Shown here in pieces: positions 12,804 through 12,926 of a stretch of DNA of 12,926 nucleotides; position 1 is the first letter of the stretch; every line of letters starts with the position of its first letter. The translations under genes were made by a program, and so were the position numbers. The stretch spans positions 1 through 12,926 of the forward strand of contig DXMU01000010.1 of the NCBI GenBank assembly GCA_019414025.1, written 5' to 3'. The notes under the pieces are model-generated. The model saw only the letters and a program-made list of their open reading frames with translations. It ran no database searches and was not told the origin of the DNA. The DNA comes from Collinsella sp. Lineage in GTDB: Bacteria > Actinomycetota > Coriobacteriia > Coriobacteriales > Coriobacteriaceae.

Positions 12804-12855
12804 GGACGACATGCACGTCGACTTGGCCGCCTGTCGCTGGCCTGCAGGGCTCTAG
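12804..12855 (+). pseudogene. Displaced C-terminal coding segment of the MGMT-family gene
   Basis: Read in the frame of 12787, codons continue GAG-GGT-GTG-GCG-TTT-AAG into a stretch that includes VDLAACRW and stops at TAG 12853-12855. The spacing of EGV, VDL and the final Trp matches the C-terminus of YbaZ/Atl-type proteins as I recall them. It is out of frame with the upstream 89 codons by one base, so these residues are made only if the frame is restored. Confidence 0.6.
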
Positions 12856-12871
12856 CGGCTCTGCCGTGGTT

Positions 12872-12893
12872 AAAACCACCACAAAGGTGCCTG
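12872..12893 (+). repeat. Left half of hairpin-family copy D, interrupted
   Basis: AAAACCACCACAAAGG (12872-12887) followed by TGCCTGT matches copy B up to 12894. The sequence then departs, and the right arm CCTTTGTGGTGGTTT is missing. GTGGTT (12866-12871) just before can fold back on AACCAC (12874-12879). The break falls inside the loop, where an insertion sequence end appears to begin. Confidence 0.75.
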
Positions 12894-12926
12894 TGAACTG
12901 CCTCCCATTTCTTGGACATCGGGAAA
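12894..12926. mobile_element. Probable terminal end of an IS3-family (IS150-like) insertion sequence, partial
   Basis: From 12894 the sequence begins TGAACTGCCTCCC and continues to CTTGGACATC. IS150-group IS3 elements have terminal repeats of the form TG-ACTG--CCC then TTGGACA, so the start, the CCC block and the TTGGACA block are all in place. It begins exactly where the hairpin repeat is interrupted. Only 33 bases are inside the window, so no transposase is seen and the exact first base (12892 or 12894) is uncertain. Confidence 0.5.

Overview
The window is high-GC bacterial chromosome. It most likely comes from a gut Coriobacteriia organism, probably Collinsella or a close relative. That is an inference from the codon bias (strong G/C at third positions, which produces very long antisense shadow frames), the strong AGGAG-type ribosome binding sites, the anaerobe-type gene set, and the intergenic hairpin repeats with AAACCACCACAAAGG arms. 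I could not search a database, so the genus is provisional. I see no rRNA, tRNA, CRISPR array or prophage.

Layout. Left block, all on the minus strand: the N-terminal half of an M20 metallopeptidase (1-539, running off the window); a serine-biosynthesis pair serA (717-1880) and serC (1950-3074) with a good intrinsic terminator after serA; and a CPA1-type K+ or Na+/H+ antiporter with two C-terminal RCK_C domains (3301-4902). A divergent promoter region then leads to a plus-strand PPP-family metallophosphatase (5156-5995). A 317-base gene-free stretch (5996-6312) holds repeat debris and a 123-bp inverted-repeat element. A minus-strand Wzx-like polysaccharide flippase (6313-7887, TTG start) follows. 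Another 352-base gene-free stretch (7888-8239) holds two adjacent hairpin repeats and two dyads ahead of pckA.

Right block, all on the plus strand: ATP-type PEP carboxykinase pckA (8240-9910); a candidate small RNA or attenuating leader (about 10000-10093); a solo B3/4 tRNA-editing-like protein (10138-10857); a MarR-family regulator (11031-11480); a DegV fatty-acid-binding protein (11600-12454); and a short MGMT/ATL-type alkyltransferase-like protein whose C-terminus appears frameshifted (12534-12803). Three of these genes end in copies of one hairpin family (stem AAACCACCACAAAGG / CCTTTGTGGTGGTTT). A fourth half-copy at the window end is cut by what looks like the end of an IS3-family insertion sequence.

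How the genes fit together. Most are independent housekeeping or accessory genes. serC and serA form a real functional unit: 3-phosphoglycerate to 3-phosphohydroxypyruvate to phosphoserine. pckA connects oxaloacetate and PEP in fermentative carbon flow. I do not see a multi-gene novel system. The most interesting signals are in the non-coding DNA: the terminator-repeat family with a loop found in both orientations, the structured leader before the B3/4 gene, the 123-bp inverted-repeat element, the dyads before pckA, and the frameshifted alkyltransferase next to the insertion.
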